From contig OU744450.1 in assembly GCA_916610825.1 (NCBI GenBank), positions 24,760,850-24,824,849 of the forward strand: a stretch of 64,000 bases of DNA, written 5' to 3'. This DNA comes from Haliclystus octoradiatus. Its lineage: Eukaryota > Cnidaria > Staurozoa > Stauromedusae > Haliclystidae. Position 1 is the first letter of the stretch, and every line of letters starts with the position of its first letter. The translations under genes and the position numbers were made by a program. This document shows positions 20,719 to 34,700 of this stretch, in pieces. The notes under the pieces are model-generated. The model saw only the letters and a program-made list of their open reading frames with translations. It searched no databases and had not been told where the DNA came from.

Positions 20719-22394
20719 TCTTAAAAGAAGTAAAATTTGTTGTGAGCAGATTCCACAAAGAAGAAAATAACACGTAAAACCACTATAAAGACAACTGTGT
20801 AGCCATATTCACGACCCGAAAATACGAAAATACTCATGCTTAAGAAGCGGGTTAAGAAGTGAACGCTAGTTATCATAACTTAAATTGTAATTGAATACCT
20901 AATAAGATCAACTGCTTATTGGAGCTGGTGTTTTTCTTAAAAATACAGCATCGCAATATAATTCTTCTATCATGAAAATGATATCTTGATTTTACTTTCG
21001 ATTTTTTAAGTGAGTTTAGGTAGCTGTCGTTGTAATAACACAGCTGCCACTTTGTCAGATGTAAGCTTCTTTCTAGATTGTCAACCACACACAAACTGCA
21101 TGTATATTATATGCAGGTCAACAGCATAACAGGGAATAACATTATCAAGTTTATGCAGATGAATTTTAGTTTGTATATAAAGATTCACAACATTGTAGCT
21201 TCTGCAAATGTGCGTTTAATTTTTCTGTAATGTATACAGTGGAAAAGTGTAAGAATTTAAATTCTGCTTGATTTATCTTTAATGCAAGAACGTGATGTCA
21301 ACACTCATTTTTTTGATCGAAACAAGAAATTGTAACTCAACATCTACTTTAAAATTTCCCTTAAATCTGTCTGTGTGTTCAATGACGCATTATCACGCAA
21401 TCGTTACTGCACGGAAGATGATGCATGATATATCATTAGAAAGGCCAAATTTTGTGGATGGTTTTAGGCTATTCAAATTATTAAAATGTATCTTCTGCTG
21501 CCGATATAGCATCCAATAAACTTTCCCGGTCAAACTTTGTTGCATTGTATTCGTTAGCAGACATTCCTTACACTTAGCATGACAAAAGACTCCTATTAAT
21601 TAAGTAATCGCCTGTCAATTTTCTTTAGCTAACAGTAGATTAAAACACCTTTGTTATTCAAAAGAGGAAATAGCAGTGAAATGCGATCTGATAATAACGT
21701 CACCAGAATCTACTTCAGTTTTCTTTAGACAAAGAAGATTAAAAATACTTTTGTCATAAAAAAATTAATCAGATTTCAAATATGGTATGGATTGATTGAA
21801 TCACAATAAGAGAATAGTTTTAATTACTTCATCGATATAACTATATAGAAGATGTAACTCGGATGTTTCTTTATAGCTCTTAAATTGAGAAAACTTTCAC
21901 TTTGAGTTCTGTGTTGATTTAATTTTCAAACAACGAAATCATTATTTAAGTTGTGCAATACATAAAAGTTGACAAGGGGTTGTTGATGGTGTTTAAAGAA
22001 ATTGGATTGCACACTGTCGGAGTGTCGGTACTCAGGTCGGTACTGTTAATTTGAAATCACAGATACGATTTACTGCCTTATTCTGTATGCGATATTATGA
22101 TCGTAAAATCCTATTATCTACTTTAAATGTGTTGAGAAAAATCAGATACAATCTTGCAATTTTATATCGCCTTTCATGCCTTCGAAACGTAAGAGTTCAT
22201 TGAGCAGAAATACAAATATGGAGGCAAACAAAGGCCTCAGCAGCGACAACAAGAAACACCACACACAAGAGAGGAGACTGTCCGTAGATAGGCAACGATC
22301 AGCAGAAGTAAGAAATTCAGGAACGCAAAATTCATATTTAACTAGAAGACTACTAAATCGCGAAATAATTGCGAATAATTTCTGACCGGGGCAG
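20719..22394. other. AT-rich intergenic stretch, nothing recognised
   Basis: No repeat family of the window and no coding signal were identified here. Confidence 0.5.
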
Positions 22395-22510
22395 TATTTG
22401 TCAATTTTGCCTGACGATAGGCATTTGGCATATTTTTTTGGGAGCTTTAGCACTGTAATACCTTCAAGATTGCGCGGTTTTCACTAATTTCGTCTCATTA
22501 TTGCCCGAAA
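22395..22510. repeat. interspersed repeat, GGGAGCTT...CTGTAAT family
   Basis: Shares GTCAATTTTGC, CATATTT, TTGGGAGCTTTAGCACTGTAA and ATTGCCCGAAATTCGAC with copies at 30970-31165 and 36460-36590. The order of the blocks is conserved; no terminal repeats were resolved. Confidence 0.7.
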
Positions 22511-22717
22511 TTCGACTTGGATATGTTATTGTGGAATGTGTCACACAAAAAAGAAGATAACTCAGTGTGCTCACTGCTCACTATATAGACATTATGCAAC
22601 CGAAATAAGAAGTTTCGTAATTGAGATAATAAAGCTCATTTTAGATTCAAAACTCAAATGCACGGGTCACAGAGTTTAAATCATTGAAATGTATGTACCT
22701 AATCCTTCCTTATGCAG

Positions 22718-23282
22718 GTATCAGCGGCTTTCCCGGGGGGTGACATCAGGGGAACTCACAGGGACCCAAGGGGATTGGTTGAGATTTGCTAGAGAACATG
22801 AGCATCTGAGGGAGGGGGATTTTCTCTGTGTTACAAAAGCAGAAGATCACTCCAGGAGATAACCAACTGGATTTGTAATGCTGTCCAGCGGCTTTTTCCA
22901 AAGTGTCTTCAATTATGAATTGAATGCGTTTCGTTTCTTCATTCGTATTTCTCATCGAAGCTGTTAGAAAAACTTCAAAACTATTCTATTGCCCTTTTTG
23001 ATTTTGCATGTAATGTTTAATACTCGAATATGGCTATCTCCAACGTATGGAATTTTAATATTTTAATAAAGTTATAACAACAGTTTTGTACAATTGCGTA
23101 ATTCTCTGGGTATTTTAGTTGAATCTTTTGTAAGTACTATTTGTCCCTGGGGGGAGAGGGATTATTGAAAATCATTACTCCCATACCCCCAGGGGGTTAA
23201 ATGACTTTTGCACAGGTTGTTTTGCAAATCCTGGGGGTGCCCCAGGAGTCATCCCCTCCCCGGAAAAGCCGCTGATACCCGC
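22718..23282. mobile_element. MITE with GCAGGTATCAGCGGCTTT ends
   Basis: Left GCAGGTATCAGCGGCTTTCC is mirrored at the right by GGAAAAGCCGCTGATACCCGC, with G/C-rich inner blocks (CCCGGGGGGTGAC / TCATCCCCTCCCCGG). About 565 bp; the short minus frame inside is not a gene. The target duplication is unclear. Confidence 0.75.
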
Positions 23283-24709
23283 ATTACTGATTTATTGAAT
23301 ATTTCATTGGCATGAACCAAATCAGATTCGTATTTAATTTCTACTTTATGGATAGTAAGTCACATAGGTGACGAGAATATATATTTTTGTTTGCTCATTT
23401 CATTCACAAACTGTTTAAATGATGTTTTTGTCAATTTTATACATTTAATGCAAACTTGATAGTATACTTCTCAAGCAAGCCATTGTAATGCGCTTTACAC
23501 TGTATGCTCATTCGGTGTTTAACTGGATATTAGTACAAGTAAAATAGACGTTACATCAAGCAAAAATTAGCTGTGTAGCGATCACAACAACGCGTACAAT
23601 AACCTTTTACATGGGACTGGGCTTTTAGTGTTTTTTGGTCCAAATCACACATTACTAAAATAGATTAAACGTTTACGTTAAATTGTGTCACAAAAATTAG
23701 GTTGTAAAAATGAGAAGAAGTATAAGTCTTTTATACCATCAACACTACCATCCGCTAAATAATTTGTGCGCTCATGAAGATAATTAGTGTTTAATCTCAT
23801 TAAAGATTATCATGTACTTCCTCAAAACTATTTTGTGTGGCTGTCAGATTAATTTTAATCCCGTTTAAGATCTGGCGGAATATTTCAATTGTCCAGATCC
23901 GGTCAAAAACGGAAGATACCTGTGATAAAGACTCTGAAGTCAGCTTTGGTGGTCTCGAAAGGGAGCATAGAATCTATAGTAGGCTAGTAATAAAGTCAGT
24001 CATTGACTTTATTTCTATATACTGTTCTGCATATCCGTATCGAGCACTCTATTGATGTTTTGCAATCAACAAAGTTAGTATATATGCTAGTATAATCAAA
24101 TTGACCCATATGGTAAATTATTGAATTAATTCCCTTACAACAAGGTTACAGAATAATGGTAATTTACTTATATTAACCAAATCTCACTTTAACCAAGAAA
24201 AATTTAACGAATGTATAGCAATGAAAAAGTTGTTTGAAACATGAAATATTGGGTGACATTTTCTTCTGTACATATATATTCTTATGAATTATTATAGTTA
24301 CATTCATTAATATATACATGACTTTATATTAAGAATTAATTAGCATACTATATAGTATTAAGATATATCTAACTAACAACAGATACTTATATATTAAAAA
24401 CATCAAAAATAAATAAATCCACTGGATAGTAATATATTTAAGAAATCATCTATTCTTAGGTTTACAAGGACAAGCTAATTCGAAAAACAAATTCCTTTGA
24501 TTTGGAAGTTTTTACATGTTATTTAAGTCTGTTCCACGTCGATATTGTGCGGAATACCAGTTGCGTGTTGAAGTCTCTGGAGTTTTAAACTGCTACAGCA
24601 GAAATAGTGGTTACATAATATTGAACGAAATTTGAGGTAGTTTTCTCATACGTTAACTTCATTTTATGGTTAGCATGACAAGACATTACTGATAATTTTC
24701 AATGTATTT
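23283..24709. other. intergenic and presumed 3' UTR of CEP350
   Basis: The CEP350 stop codon is at 24712-24710 on the minus strand. The first AATAAA on that strand that I found lies at 24013-24008, which would give a 3' UTR of about 700 bases. No other feature was recognised. Confidence 0.4.
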
Positions 24710-26755
24710 TTACGATGTATCAGATTTCATTTCTATATCATTAATAATCTCAACTATTTCATTAACTAAGGAATCAAGTATTGTATCAGCTAATTGATAT
24801 TTAACACGTAACTCATCTAAATCATATGTAATCCAGTCTGGTTCTTCTTCACGTAATTCATGAACTAAAACAGCATCTACATAATCTTTCTTCGATGTAT
24901 TTAACGGTAATTTCTGTTTTAATTTATCAATACTCGGTCTACCATCTTTTAAATCCATTAATCGATTCACATGATCTTGTACACTTTGTAATAAATCAAT
25001 ACCATTTAGCATATGATGAAGTCTTGTGAATTTAGTAAATACTTTACGTGGTGGTTTTAACCATGGTTTAATGCGATTTGATTTTAATTTTGAATAATCA
25101 AATAAATCTTGTAAAATTGCACGTGTTAGATCGAAAATCATGTGACGATAGATTTCACAACTTTGTTGTTCAATGCTATCTTGTTCAACAATTAAATATT
25201 CAGTTGGGGGTTCGATCGTATCAAATTCATGTCCAAGTAAAGCATGTTGTTGTAAATACCTAAACGCATGATTAACAAGATCATTCGTGTCTTCAACAGA
25301 ATACGGAACAAATAGTTGCCTCTCTTCCATATCAGGTGTAAAACCAAATAGAGGTAAAAGTTCGTCCTCGTCTTCTTCTTCTGGTAGTCGTAAAATATCG
25401 TTACTAACAAAAAAGTCGTCTAGGTCTTCGTTTTTGTTCTCGTCATCATCTTCGTCGTCATCAGAATCAGACGCACCTAATAAATCATCAATTGCACTAT
25501 GCATTGTTTTTAAATCATTTAATTTTGCTGTTAATAAAGCACTATCCAACGGTTTTGCTTGCATCGTTCCGAAGTCCACTGCTTCGGATCCCGGGGTAGG
25601 TTTGTCCTTTGCAGATTGCTTCTTATTATCGTTATCTATCAGTAAATTATTTTCATAAATTAAAGCATCTTGCTTTTTTCTTTGTGCATCAAATACTGCC
25701 TGGATGGCATCACCTAGCATGCGTTTTGATGCAGATTCTACAGCACCATTGATAGACTGCGATGGTAACGGTAAAGGTTCGATGTACGATTCCGATACTT
25801 CATCAGGAACCGATGTCTGAGATCGTGAGCTTATAATCGAAGGTTCTAAATGAACCGATGACTGTCCGATTGTTCGTGGTCTTCTATCATTGCCATAATC
25901 GTGTGGTTGTTCTTGCTTGTTGGGATTAACATCAGCTAGATTTTTAAGACTTTCACGTAACAAATCAGTGAAAATATGTTCTGTAATGTCATCAGCTAAT
26001 CGATTAACATCAACTTGTTTGGTGGTTGGTTTCAAATCTAGATTCACAGACTCGATATCCGATAGATTTGAGATTTGAGATTCTGGCTTTTTATTGGATA
26101 CATCAGAGATGGTATTATTTGGCTTGTTAAAACTTTTATCAGCAACAATAGACGAACTGTTTATAACATCATCATCATCTAAAGACGTAGGTTGCCGATC
26201 ATCAGAATCGTTGTCAAGACGACTGTTACCAGGTGTTGTTACTATAGCAATATCTTCTGATGGAATAGCTACTGGTGAACCTGATATCAAACTAGCAATT
26301 GATGATAACGTCTCCGTTGACTTATGACTAAGTTCTTCTATACGTTTCTCATCGTTTTCAGTTGAAGGATCAAAATCACTTTCATAGTCCTCTGATAGGT
26401 GATCATTGTCACCTGAAAGGTGATCATTTCCAATATCCTTAACGGAAATTCCATTACTTTTCTCATCATTAATTGATTCTTCTGTGATTGAATGTGCTAG
26501 TGATGACCGTGGGTCTATCACGTTAGTTCTATTTTTATCACTCACTAAGCTGTGATTATTATCTCGATGTGATGATAACAATGAAGTTGAGGCAGGTATG
26601 ACATCGTCATTAATAGATAATGATTGACTACTTTTTGGTGATAAAATCTTTGGAGAATATAATTTCCCAGTTGGTGATCTACCATTGACAGTTTGCGGTT
26701 CGTTTGTTGGTGTTTGTGTAGCACTGTTTTCATGACTAATTGCCAATTCAACGGC
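24710..26755 (-). CDS. CEP350: CEP350 exon 33 (last), 681 codons plus stop
   Basis: Acceptor CTACTACCAG at 26757-26756. The exon opens AVELAISHENS, runs through about 450 residues of Ser/Asp/Asn-rich, probably disordered chain with an acidic tract (residues matching 25500-25380), then the conserved C-terminal block from LLPLFGFTPDMEE to the stop. PRKVFTKFTRLHHML, YVDAVLVHELREEEPDW and VKYQLADTILDSLV match the C-terminal region of CEP350 proteins. No glycine-rich CAP-Gly pattern occurs. Confidence 0.95.
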   Translation of the reverse strand, partial: AVELAISHENSATQTPTNEPQTVNGRSPTGKLYSPKILSPKSSQSLSINDDVIPASTSLLSSHRDNNHSLVSDKNRTNVIDPRSSLAHSITEESINDEKSNGISVKDIGNDHLSGDNDHLSEDYESDFDPSTENDEKRIEELSHKSTETLSSIASLISGSPVAIPSEDIAIVTTPGNSRLDNDSDDRQPTSLDDDDVINSSSIVADKSFNKPNNTISDVSNKKPESQISNLSDIESVNLDLKPTTKQVDVNRLADDITEHIFTDLLRESLKNLADVNPNKQEQPHDYGNDRRPRTIGQSSVHLEPSIISSRSQTSVPDEVSESYIEPLPLPSQSINGAVESASKRMLGDAIQAVFDAQRKKQDALIYENNLLIDNDNKKQSAKDKPTPGSEAVDFGTMQAKPLDSALLTAKLNDLKTMHSAIDDLLGASDSDDDEDDDENKNEDLDDFFVSNDILRLPEEEDEDELLPLFGFTPDMEERQLFVPYSVEDTNDLVNHAFRYLQQHALLGHEFDTIEPPTEYLIVEQDSIEQQSCEIYRHMIFDLTRAILQDLFDYSKLKSNRIKPWLKPPRKVFTKFTRLHHMLNGIDLLQSVQDHVNRLMDLKDGRPSIDKLKQKLPLNTSKKDYVDAVLVHELREEEPDWITYDLDELRVKYQLADTILDSLVNEIVEIINDIEMKSDTS

Positions 26756-29700
26756 CTGGTAGTAGGAAAAAATGTAAACCATTTGATAAACGATCATTAT
26801 CTATACCTCAAACACGAGAATTCAAATTTTAAAAATAGTCTGAAATCATCAAGGATGTTTAGACTATTTGTGATGGATTTGAGTGGGGAAAAGGAAAAAC
26901 TAGACATCACAAGAGTGGAAATAGTCCACTAGAAATCTAAACAGTCTCAGTCTATTAATTATAATCGACAAATTCATTTAAGGTCTACAACTTGCCCAGA
27001 GGTCTCGATTAATGTCACAGTACAAGAAACGAGTCCACCACGCAGTATCTACGCAGGTGTCACACAACAGTATCTTGAGTGACAAAGCTTATGTCTAGAT
27101 ATAAAATGTACACAAAAGTCTTACCTGCAGTTCATCGAGTAGAACTTCTTCTTTTCTTCGTAATGATTCTCGATCTTTTTTCTTGCGTAATTTTTCTAAA
27201 TCACGTTGACGTTGCGTGAGCTGTTGTTGCAGTCCAGCCACACGTTTCTCGATATCACTAAGGTCAGAAGCTACCTCTATAGGAATAGATAAGAAAGTCA
27301 GATATTAATATAAGGTTAAGTAATTGAGAATATCCCGAAAATATTTATGAATGTGGAACATTCCTGTCCAAATGATATCGAAGTACCCCTCTCCCCAGGG
27401 GAAATGTAGGAATGTAAATAAGCAACGACAATGCCAATTGTTTGCTCAATGACTGAATAGCTGATTTACATCAACTCTGCATACTACCTACCTATATATA
27501 AAACGAGTCAGGTGGAGCTTTAAGCTAGGGGGGGGGGTAATAACTAATGACCTAGTGCAATGTTTTTGTTGCTACACTTTTTTCTCTCATTTATTTTAGA
27601 GTGATGTGTCCTTTTTTTAAATAAATCATTTTCTAATCTTTTTCATGATCTGAAATGATTTTTATGGCATCCCCCCTAAGTTCTATTTGAATAAAAAAAA
27701 TATATTCTACAGCATCTAATTAGTCATTGATATTCAGGTCATTTTTAAAATAGAGAAACTAAAAAGAAATCTAACAAAAATAGACTCCGGCTTAAAATTT
27801 TTTTAGACATACTCCTGTAAAAAGACTGAAAGTTTGAATCTATAGATTATCAACACAACATTCAGCAAACACGGAAAGGTACAAAATAAAATAATAAAAG
27901 ATGAACTTAATCTGAAATACATATAGCCAATCGAACATCTATGTTGGAATATCCAAAGAATTTAGAATTTAGAATTTTGCATTTATTTTGAATTTGCAAT
28001 AATTGTGCTCTTAACCTCAGTTCCGATTCCGGTCTGGCAAAAAAAATTCAAGTCAGTCCGGCTCCTGTTGAAATACGGACACTCATGCCGGCGGAGACAG
28101 ATGCCTCTGCTGTACAGCTGTTTAGTTGCATCACTTGAAAAACTTATTCCAAGGATAAAATCAAGTCCTGGGTAAGTTAACTTGTTACTTCCATCTGATG
28201 GCTATACGAAAACGTACCACTTTTTTGGATCCAAATTCCGGATAAGAAAAATTATTTTTGGGTAAAAAAAATTCAATTTCTGAAACTTTTTAGGTCTCCT
28301 TATTTGACTTTCTAGAACTTTAAAAATATAAAAAATTCAAAGAACTTATTTGATATCGAAGAAATTTGAAATTTGAAATAAAAAAAATCGAATAACTTTT
28401 TTGATAGCCTTTTTCAAGTTTTTGGTCTTTTTTGTATGAGTAGCATGTACAGAATCGTTGGCACATTTTTTGGCACTTCATTATTCCCTAAAAGTGGCAC
28501 CCCCGTCCATGTAGAGCTGGTATTACCCCCCAGAGGGAAATATGTCCGTCGCATTTCTTAACATTGAACTATGACCTCTATTGAATAGTAAAAACTAATT
28601 ATTATTGCATAATAAAACTCAGATATATTGGTTATGCTTCATTGTCAAATTTCAAGTTGTTTATAGATTAAATATTGCTTATTTTAGCCTATATTATGTT
28701 TATAAAGCTGTACAGTATTCTCATTATATCGAGAGCAATCATCGATTAGCCATTATTAATTAACAAAACATTATAGATTAAATTTAAATAGAAGTAAAAT
28801 AATAATATTAATTAAAAGTAACGAGATACTGATTAAAATAATGTTTATATATTTATGCCTTGAAGATTACAATTATATATATATATCAAATGTTGTCTAT
28901 AAATAAGCAGTTTATCTGTATTTTTAATAGAATTATCATCATGCCTAATAATAATTTTCGAGCTTATGATTATTGATTCTGCTAAAATTGTGATTATTTG
29001 GAAACAAATTATATAAAGATTTGTGGGTATAAATATAGGTATAAGTATATATATATGATAATAATTATCATAAAATCTTAATTAATATAGCTCCAAATCG
29101 TATATGATACAAATAATTAATAAACAAACTGCAGGAGTAGTAAAAAAAATATTTTATTAATAAAAAATTTATTAGAAACTATTTTGAAGTTGACATTTTT
29201 GGATCTCTATCGTGTTAAAATCAGTTTACTCTAATACTGAATAAATAAATAACGAAATGACCTATGGACATTTAAAACTGATCTCAGCCATATATTATTA
29301 AAAACAATAAATTATTATATCGTCTAGTTCTTTACAAACATTCAAATTTAAACTTAATCACGTTAATTTATCACAGTTCTGTAACTTTTCCTTTGCCTGT
29401 TAATTATTTCTGATAACATAGTTTTCTTTATAAATATATACTTAATAATAATAATAGAAACAGAAAGGGAGTCAAAGGAGTTATATTTTCATTAATAGCT
29501 TTATTTCTGTCTGATGATTGCTATAAAAGCATGAAACTTAAAGTAACAGTATAATAATGTGTGGTCTCTGACTCCTTTCTATTATTATTATTAAATATAT
29601 ATATATATATATATAACATATTAAAAATGAACAACCTATTTTAAAATTCAATAAAATGAATCTATATAACCACCAGCAAAAGATAATATATAACAGGTGT

Positions 29701-31677
29701 ATTTTGAGCATATAAAATATAAAGCAAAAATACACAAAACAAATCTGTATATTATCAAAATTATACTTATTCTAAATAAAGCAAATAAACAAACAAAAAA
29801 ACACACACATTTTGAAAGAGAGTAACAACAAAAATTAATTAGTTTTAAAAACCTTGTGTTGTAAGCGAAGCAATGATTAAACATCTGTGAGGGCAACATG
29901 GTATAAAACTCGATGGTAAACAAAAGAAACGTGCCATAAAAGCCATAAGATATTTAAAACATCTTCTTCAGTATGTTATTAGAACTTTTGGAAATCAGCT
30001 GACTGTGTGATGTTTAACACTCCTTCAAACATCCAGATCAGCATCTCTACGATTTATTTTTTGCGGAATTTTTCGAATTTGTATCACGTGACTTATACGT
30101 AAGACTGATAAAAAGGCGTTGGTCTATGTTGATTGTGGTTAAGAAACATTTAAATTAAATAATATCTATGATGCAGTAGAACTTCAAATATTGAGTTAAT
30201 ATTATAAAATTATCAATTGAGATGCTCAAAAATGATTTGTATGGCTATTAAAATGCAGTGATTTAATGAGTTATTTTTGAGGAGTTGCACGAAAATATAT
30301 CATGCGGAACAGTCATAACATTGGAACGAAATAACTCTCTATTGTTTGAAAACCAGCCTGGGAATTACCAATAGGGTTATCCCCCACAGGATTAAAATGA
30401 CATCATCGTATTACACAACTTTTCTGAGCAGATTATTTCCTTGGTGGTCGAAGATGGCAGATGGTTTGAGAAGAAATATCATCAATGTTTTAATGAAAAT
30501 AAAATCTGTGATAGGAAATCAAATATAGTTTTCAAGACTTCTAAAAAACCCAGTCTATCATCTTCATCATCATCACTACCAAGGGCAAATTGATAAATGT
30601 CCAATAAAAGCATGTTAATATTTAATGTTTCAAATCAAAATCATCAGTATTCTCGACAAATTTTATTATTGAGTATTGAAATGTAATATAGCTGTGAAAA
30701 GTGCACACACTGTATCTCATATCTCTTAGTTTAAAGCTATAAGGATATAAATTTTGAAAAAACTTGAATCTAAGATGTTCTAAAATTTCCAAGCAACAAC
30801 GAACCTATAAAGTGTGTTTTTCTAATAAAAATTGTACTAAAAGGGTCCGAGTTAATGAAAATATGTCTGGCAGAATGTAAAATTCAACATGGAAACAGCA
30901 AAATGCAATAAATACGCAACATTTTGTATGTTGACATCTGCGCGTCTGTAACTGAATGCTTCTGAAAATTTATTTTGTCAATTTTGCACGACGAAATGGA
31001 TATCAATTAAAAAGGCGTGATATTTGCATATTTGGGAGCTTCAATACTGTAATATCGTCACCATTGCACGATTTTGCAATTTTTCCACTCAAAATTGCCC
31101 GAAATATGAGTCGAAAATATTTCGTGAGTTGGGTGGGGTGGGAGGGGGTGTTGAGTTGTCCAGCTTTGCAACCTTGCAACATTTCTTAACATGACTGATT
31201 TAAATTTCGAGTTACAAGCGTACAATATCATACAGTAAATAGCGGCTTTCAGCTGTGGAGTACGCCAAACACAGATTAGTGAGAAGTAGTAGGAAATATT
31301 CAAGGTATCGTAGATTATGTTTTAAAAATAACCATCTGGAAATGCAGCTGTAATAACACGCGGCTAACCTAACGGTATGGTTTAATAATCCGCTTAAAAA
31401 ATAACGGATCACCATGGTAACTATAGCAATAGAGAAGACATTCGTAGTCAGTTCGTAGACTAAAACAGAACAAGGCCTGGAAATGAAAGGTTGACTCGTC
31501 ATCATCTTTACTATTAATCTGATTTTACGTGAAAGTTTTATACGAAGTGATTCACGTTTATGATTATGAATCACGGTTGCGAATTCAACTCGCACGAAGA
31601 TTGTTTTGGTTACTAAATACAAAGCCTATAATTGATTAAAAGTCTATAATTGCATTAAGTGTATGTATATATATGTG

Positions 31678-31725
<48 letters not shown>

Positions 31726-34700
31726 TAATAATATTAATAGGTGGATTGTTTCACACCAGTTTATGGTATAATGCTCAACGAAATTAATCAGAGCATTTAT
31801 ATAAAATGGGAGTCAAAAATCGCGGAAATCTAGAATGTTTAATTTTTGACTCTCATTTTATATATATGTGCATATAGATAAATAATGTAAAGTTGTCCAC
31901 ACTACTTGTGTAGGTATACTGCTCAATGATAAATATCAGATAAATAAATAAAATGAGTCAAAAAGAGATGGCTTCTATGACTGTTATGACTTCTAAGCAT
32001 GTTTCAATCAATGTTATTCTCCCTAATGTTCTTTCATAAGCCAGTAACCTAATCAACATATATATACATATAGATAAATAAATAAAATGAGTCAAAAAGA
32101 GACATACTGTTGTCGCTACTCCGAGTTTCACGCCATAAGGCGATACTTGCCTGATGATAGAAAGAACGTTAGGGAGAATAACATTGATTGAAACATGCTT
32201 AGAATTGATGTCAGTTACAAATTCAGAAAAGTCTGCAATAGTCACTCTAAATGATGCAGAAAGTTGTGCAATCATGAAAGTTGTGTCTGCAGTAGTTCTA
32301 CTGTTTCCAAAATATACCTACGACCAGCGGTCACCGTTTTATTGAGCCCTGATCGCATTTGCGATAAAAATATCCTACAATTGCAACGGTGCAAATTCCT
32401 ATGTTCTTTTTATTGCAAATTATACATAACCATGGAAATCATTCGAATAAATAAATACAGTGTATGGAATATTATGCATACAGGGACTTCGTTATACTGT
32501 AGATGAATGATAGAAAATACCTGATACAGATGATTGTTCGTCATTATGATGTCGATCCTGTTGCCGTGATTGTAGCGGCTTCCGAGTTGTTGTTGTAGAA
32601 CTCCGTCCTCCACTTTCAAACGAATCATCTCCATATTCAAAACGTTCAGATAACGGTGTTTCTTGATTAGGTATTTCTTCTTGTATGCTACTTGAAGAAT
32701 CATCCCGTGATAAAGTTTGTAAATTTTCAACAATCGATGAATCGCTTTCAGACTGGATTCCACTGATCACGGTTTCAATCACGGAGGTTTTCTTAGAGAA
32801 GGATTTTCCGATTGAAGGGGGCGATCGGGGATGCGGTGATGCAGAATGATAGGTACCTGTTCGAGTAAAGAATTCGTTAGAATTAATTTTCAAAATAAAA
32901 CATCGTTTTCTTTTGTGATCGGGAGCCAAGTTTACGTGTGGTATGTTAATATTGAGAACGAGATCATCAACTGTTTAAAATGAAACAAAATGCCTCCCAC
33001 GAATTATAGAGAATAAAAATTTGCCTAATAAGATGGCCTTCGCACACAGGGTTGATTCAATAGAAAATATTATTCTCGACATACCAAGCCAAGATTGACC
33101 ACTATGAACAGGTGGCCGATCCATATAGGTAACCGCTGTAACATGTTTGACTGTACAATATTTAGTTTTTTTTATTGTAGAATTGGAAAATAAATTAAAA
33201 TATTCATACCTGCTGTGATTGAATCATTACTATCAGAAACAGATGATGTTCTGTCTTTTGGAGCATTGCCACACAATGCGAGTTGTAAATCACTTTTTAG
33301 TTTTCGTTCTTCGTCTTCAATTCGTCTTTTCCATTCACGAATGTCGTCTTGTTTTCGGCGTAAACTCGCGAATTGTTCACGTTGCTGCTTCAATTTCGCC
33401 TCTCGACGTGCAAGGTATCTGAAATTAGAATAGCATAAAATCACATAAAGAAGGACGCAAAAAACATATCGAAATCAGTCTAGCGAAGAAATAAAAATTA
33501 AAAGCGGGTCGTACAATAATTTACATTATTTAATTTTCCATTTTTCTCCTTAGTACAGTACCTCTTTGCTCCTATCACGCACGCGCTGCAGCAAGTGAAA
33601 ATATCAGCATAAAATATCCTCTGTTTACCCCCGGATGAACCCACGACAAATCTCAAGATCTAACTTACTTTTCACTTGACTTCTTTTTAAGTCTTTGCAT
33701 ATTTAATGTAATTGTTGTTTCTGAATTATCTGTGAATGAAAAACTTTCTCCACGAGTAGGTGATGGCGAAGCCACACTATCTTGTTGTATAGATGTTAAA
33801 GTTTTACTATGATCTAGTGTTTCATCGTGTGAGTCGTTATCCATTACAACACTCGGTAGTTCCTCGGGAATTTCAGTCGATGGCGAACGGACACGAGCTT
33901 CTGACGAGATTGATACCGACATTGGTGTTTTAGAACGAGGATGATCAATTGAACTATCCGATTGAGATGGATGATTTGGAATCTTTTGAGACTGTTCTTC
34001 AGATGCATTGGATCGGATATCGAGATCCGAAAGATTTTCCTAGAAATACAAATCAAAGAAATATATAGATGATAGGAGAATCTGTTATATCAGGAAAAAC
34101 AGTCTACATTGAGAACACAAATCTCAAAAATATTTATATATAAAAAGTCCAATTATCGAGCGAGTCTTATACGTTTACTGTAATCAAAATAATCTCTCAA
34201 AAATGACGCAGTAACAACCCGGAATGTGAATCGACCCAGATAGTTCCCGAAAATGGCTCCAAATATTGTTCGATACAATGTATAGACATTTTAAGATGCC
34301 CGTTGTAAGGAGGTTATACATGACCATTGTAGGCAAGTAATCCATGGCCGTTGTAAGAAGGTGTTGCTGATATATGTAGGTGTCTTTTGTATTCATATTT
34401 AAAGACAGCCTGTCGTTATAGTATATGTAACATCGGAATTCAAAAGTTCCCGGAAGGCTATAGCAAGGAGGATTAGCGCAGATGGCAGAGCAACCGAACT
34501 TAAGATCGGATCATATCTGATCGACTGTGGTTCAAATCCCCATAGGTCAACTCAGCCTTGACTTTATCTGAAACATCAAATGAATACCACCTGAAGATGA
34601 TGGATGGAATGGTCCAGAGGGAATTGCATTGTGAGTAGCTGCGGCACATCGTTGCGCATTGACAATCGAGACCTATCTACCATGAAGTCTGTTGAAATTG

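Larger units (their letters stand above)
27277..32520. other. 5.2-kb intron of CEP350 with repeats
   Basis: The longest intron resolved. It contains a worn CCCGGGG-type MITE (about 28170-28543), a very AT-rich block (28560-29930), an inverted repeat pair at 29445-29475 and 29563-29598, one GGGAGCTT-family repeat (30970-31165), a TAA microsatellite (31681-31735) and foldback-family repeats (31740-32290). I found no exon in it, and the flanking exons already join in phase. Confidence 0.6.

Noticed and set aside
25287-25658. Ser-rich plus-strand frame of 123 codons
   Set aside because: It is antisense to the acidic tract of the CEP350 last exon; Glu/Asp codons read as Ser/Phe on the other strand.
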